This document shows, in pieces, positions 63,194 through 64,000 of a stretch of DNA of 64,000 nucleotides (the first letter of the stretch is position 1; each line of letters starts with the position of its first letter). A program made the position numbers and the translations under genes. Under the pieces are notes generated by a model that saw only the letters and a program-made list of their open reading frames with translations, searched no databases and was not told the origin of the DNA. The DNA comes from Thermoplasmata archaeon (GTDB lineage Archaea > Thermoplasmatota > Thermoplasmata > Halarchaeoplasmatales > Halarchaeoplasmataceae), in contig PWKY01000033.1 in the NCBI GenBank assembly GCA_003560595.1, forward strand, positions 1 to 64,000, given 5' to 3'.

Positions 63194-63745
63194 TCAGTAT
63201 CTATCAAAGTGAACGAACTCTTCCACCTTCTTACGCTCAGGCCGTTCTTTCTCCGTCTTCAAAGTGTTCCCTTCTAAGATTTTCTCCGGCTCATCCGAAT
63301 GTCGGCCGAAGATGACAAGCGTGATGACCGTGTATTCGTCGGGGATCCCCAATGCATCCTTCACCTTCTTTTCACTGAAACCAGCGATGGGATGAGCGAT
63401 CAGTCCCAACTCAGTTGCTCGCAGTATCATGAAACCGTTGGCCTGCCCTGCGTCGAAGAGATGATACTCCCGACCTTTAACAATACAATCGTCATCCTTT
63501 TTTGAAAATACCGCTGCGATCATGGACGCTCGAAAGGTCCATTCATTACCCTTAGACATCACATCCTTCATCTTTTCCAGCATCTCGAGATCACGTACGA
63601 ACACGTAATTCCAAGGTTGATTGTTAAAGCAGGATGGTGTCAACTGTACCGCATGGATCAACTCATCAAGTGTGTCGTCGTCTATATCCACCCTCTCCAG
63701 AGCTCGGTATGCCCTTCTTTTTTCGATAGCTTCTTTCACATCCAT
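63194..63745 (-). CDS. Nitroreductase family protein
   Basis: The 183-residue FMN enzyme has 'RRAYRALERVDIDDD' at the N terminus, the FMN segment 'QLTPSCFNNQPWNYVFVRD' near 33-51 and the C-terminal 'IPDEYTVITLVIFGRHSDEP'. Members reduce nitro compounds, quinones or flavins using NAD(P)H. It stands alone on the minus strand. Its stop lies 17 nt past the last AATAGT repeat. Confidence 0.9.
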   Translation of the reverse strand: MDVKEAIEKRRAYRALERVDIDDDTLDELIHAVQLTPSCFNNQPWNYVFVRDLEMLEKMKDVMSKGNEWTFRASMIAAVFSKKDDDCIVKGREYHLFDAGQANGFMILRATELGLIAHPIAGFSEKKVKDALGIPDEYTVITLVIFGRHSDEPEKILEGNTLKTEKERPERKKVEEFVHFDRY

Positions 63746-63824
63746 ATTATGGACTCCTTCATAGATAATACGATGGTAAACTAATAATTTTTTCTTCGGC
63801 CTATCGATTTTTAATGAGCTAAGT

Positions 63825-64000
63825 TCATAAAACTTCTTCTACTCTAGAAAGAAGATGTTCAAACTTATTCAAAGTATCCTTTCCGATCCTTTTTTCCTCT
63901 TTATTGAACTCTACCCTCAATCTTTTTTTCATTTCTTGATCGATATATTTACGACTAGCTGGTAAAAGAAATCGTTCTTCACGATTTATATGATCTTTTA
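63825..64000 (-). CDS. Hemerythrin-like HHE domain protein, partial
   Basis: The gene runs off the right edge. The last 57 residues are visible and end at the TGA at 63825-63827. They contain 'HINREERFLLPA', which matches the third HHE metal-binding helix (H-x3-E), followed by a charged helical tail. The full protein would bind a diiron site used in oxygen or redox sensing. The N-terminal part and the start are outside the window. Confidence 0.7.
   Translation of the reverse strand, partial: KDHINREERFLLPASRKYIDQEMKKRLRVEFNKEEKRIGKDTLNKFEHLLSRVEEVL

Overview
This window is a compact, gene-dense piece of an archaeal chromosome. The information-processing genes are all archaeal: RpoK, TBP, Orc1/Cdc6, MCM, RadA, Hel308, Hjc, aCPSF1, Nop5, NMD3, ribosomal proteins S2 and S15, and a proteasome beta subunit. 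DUF835, DUF5611, an ER-type (Ser/His) signal peptidase and many leaderless genes with a TATA box about 25 nt before the start codon point to Thermoplasmatota (Euryarchaeota). This placement is inferred from gene families, not from a tree. No tRNA, rRNA, CRISPR array, transposase or integrase was recognised.

Layout. 0.4-4.1 kb: accessory metabolism (aldo/keto reductase, SCP2-like/cupin fusion, flavoprotein, membrane protein). 4.3-11.9 kb: core genes (psmB, aCPSF1, rpoK-rpsB, MTH1187 family, Hel308, PUA protein, Pgi/Pmi). 12.1-14.1 kb: tight ribB-ribL-ribC-ribH run for riboflavin and FAD. 14.1-17.4 kb: zinc-ribbon protein, MBL/beta-CASP protein, PPC protein, archease, radA. 17.4-20.8 kb: a possible small RNA, a DUF389 membrane protein and HypF. 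20.8-24.5 kb: a ClC channel and a double-Usp protein bracketed by two decayed copies of an HPP-family gene. 24.6-29.4 kb: nadA, a HAD phosphatase and a 967-residue ATPase-TPR protein. 29.5-33.5 kb: a 49-residue membrane peptide, NIF3-like protein, ABC exporter, UbiX. 33.5-39.4 kb: DUF835 membrane protein, HTH regulator, DUF432-MscS pair, HerA-like ATPase, DUF357. 39.4-41.4 kb: CoA synthesis (pantoate kinase, CoaBC). 41.5-47.7 kb: DHH nuclease, rpsO, DUF2240, HisA-like, Hjc, AspS, DUF5611, DUF402. 47.7-49.4 kb: orc1/cdc6 behind a 370-nt gap with two ORB-like sites, a candidate replication origin. 49.4-53.4 kb: a signal peptidase gene with an in-frame TAG, TBP, dCMP deaminase, two very small ferredoxins, a secreted protein. 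53.4-60.5 kb: RNA and replication genes (PIN-like protein, Lsm-like protein, Nop5, NMD3, DUF424, MCM), HD protein, TrxB. 60.6-64 kb: a more decayed zone with a response-regulator pseudogene, a repeat-rich gap, a DUF4143-type ATPase behind 33-bp-phased repeats, a nitroreductase and the end of a hemerythrin-like gene.

The genes best read as working together are the riboflavin/FAD run, the CoA pair, the DUF432-MscS pair, the NIF3-ABC run, and the replication/repair set. The observations most worth checking are the interrupted signal peptidase, the duplicated HPP remnants around ClC-Usp, the small structured transcript at 17.5 kb, the roadblock-like insert in the TPR ATPase, the candidate origin and the phased repeats at 63.1 kb. 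I found no clearly new multi-gene system. The accessory islands at 20.8-24.5 kb and 60.6-63.2 kb are the most likely places for something undescribed.
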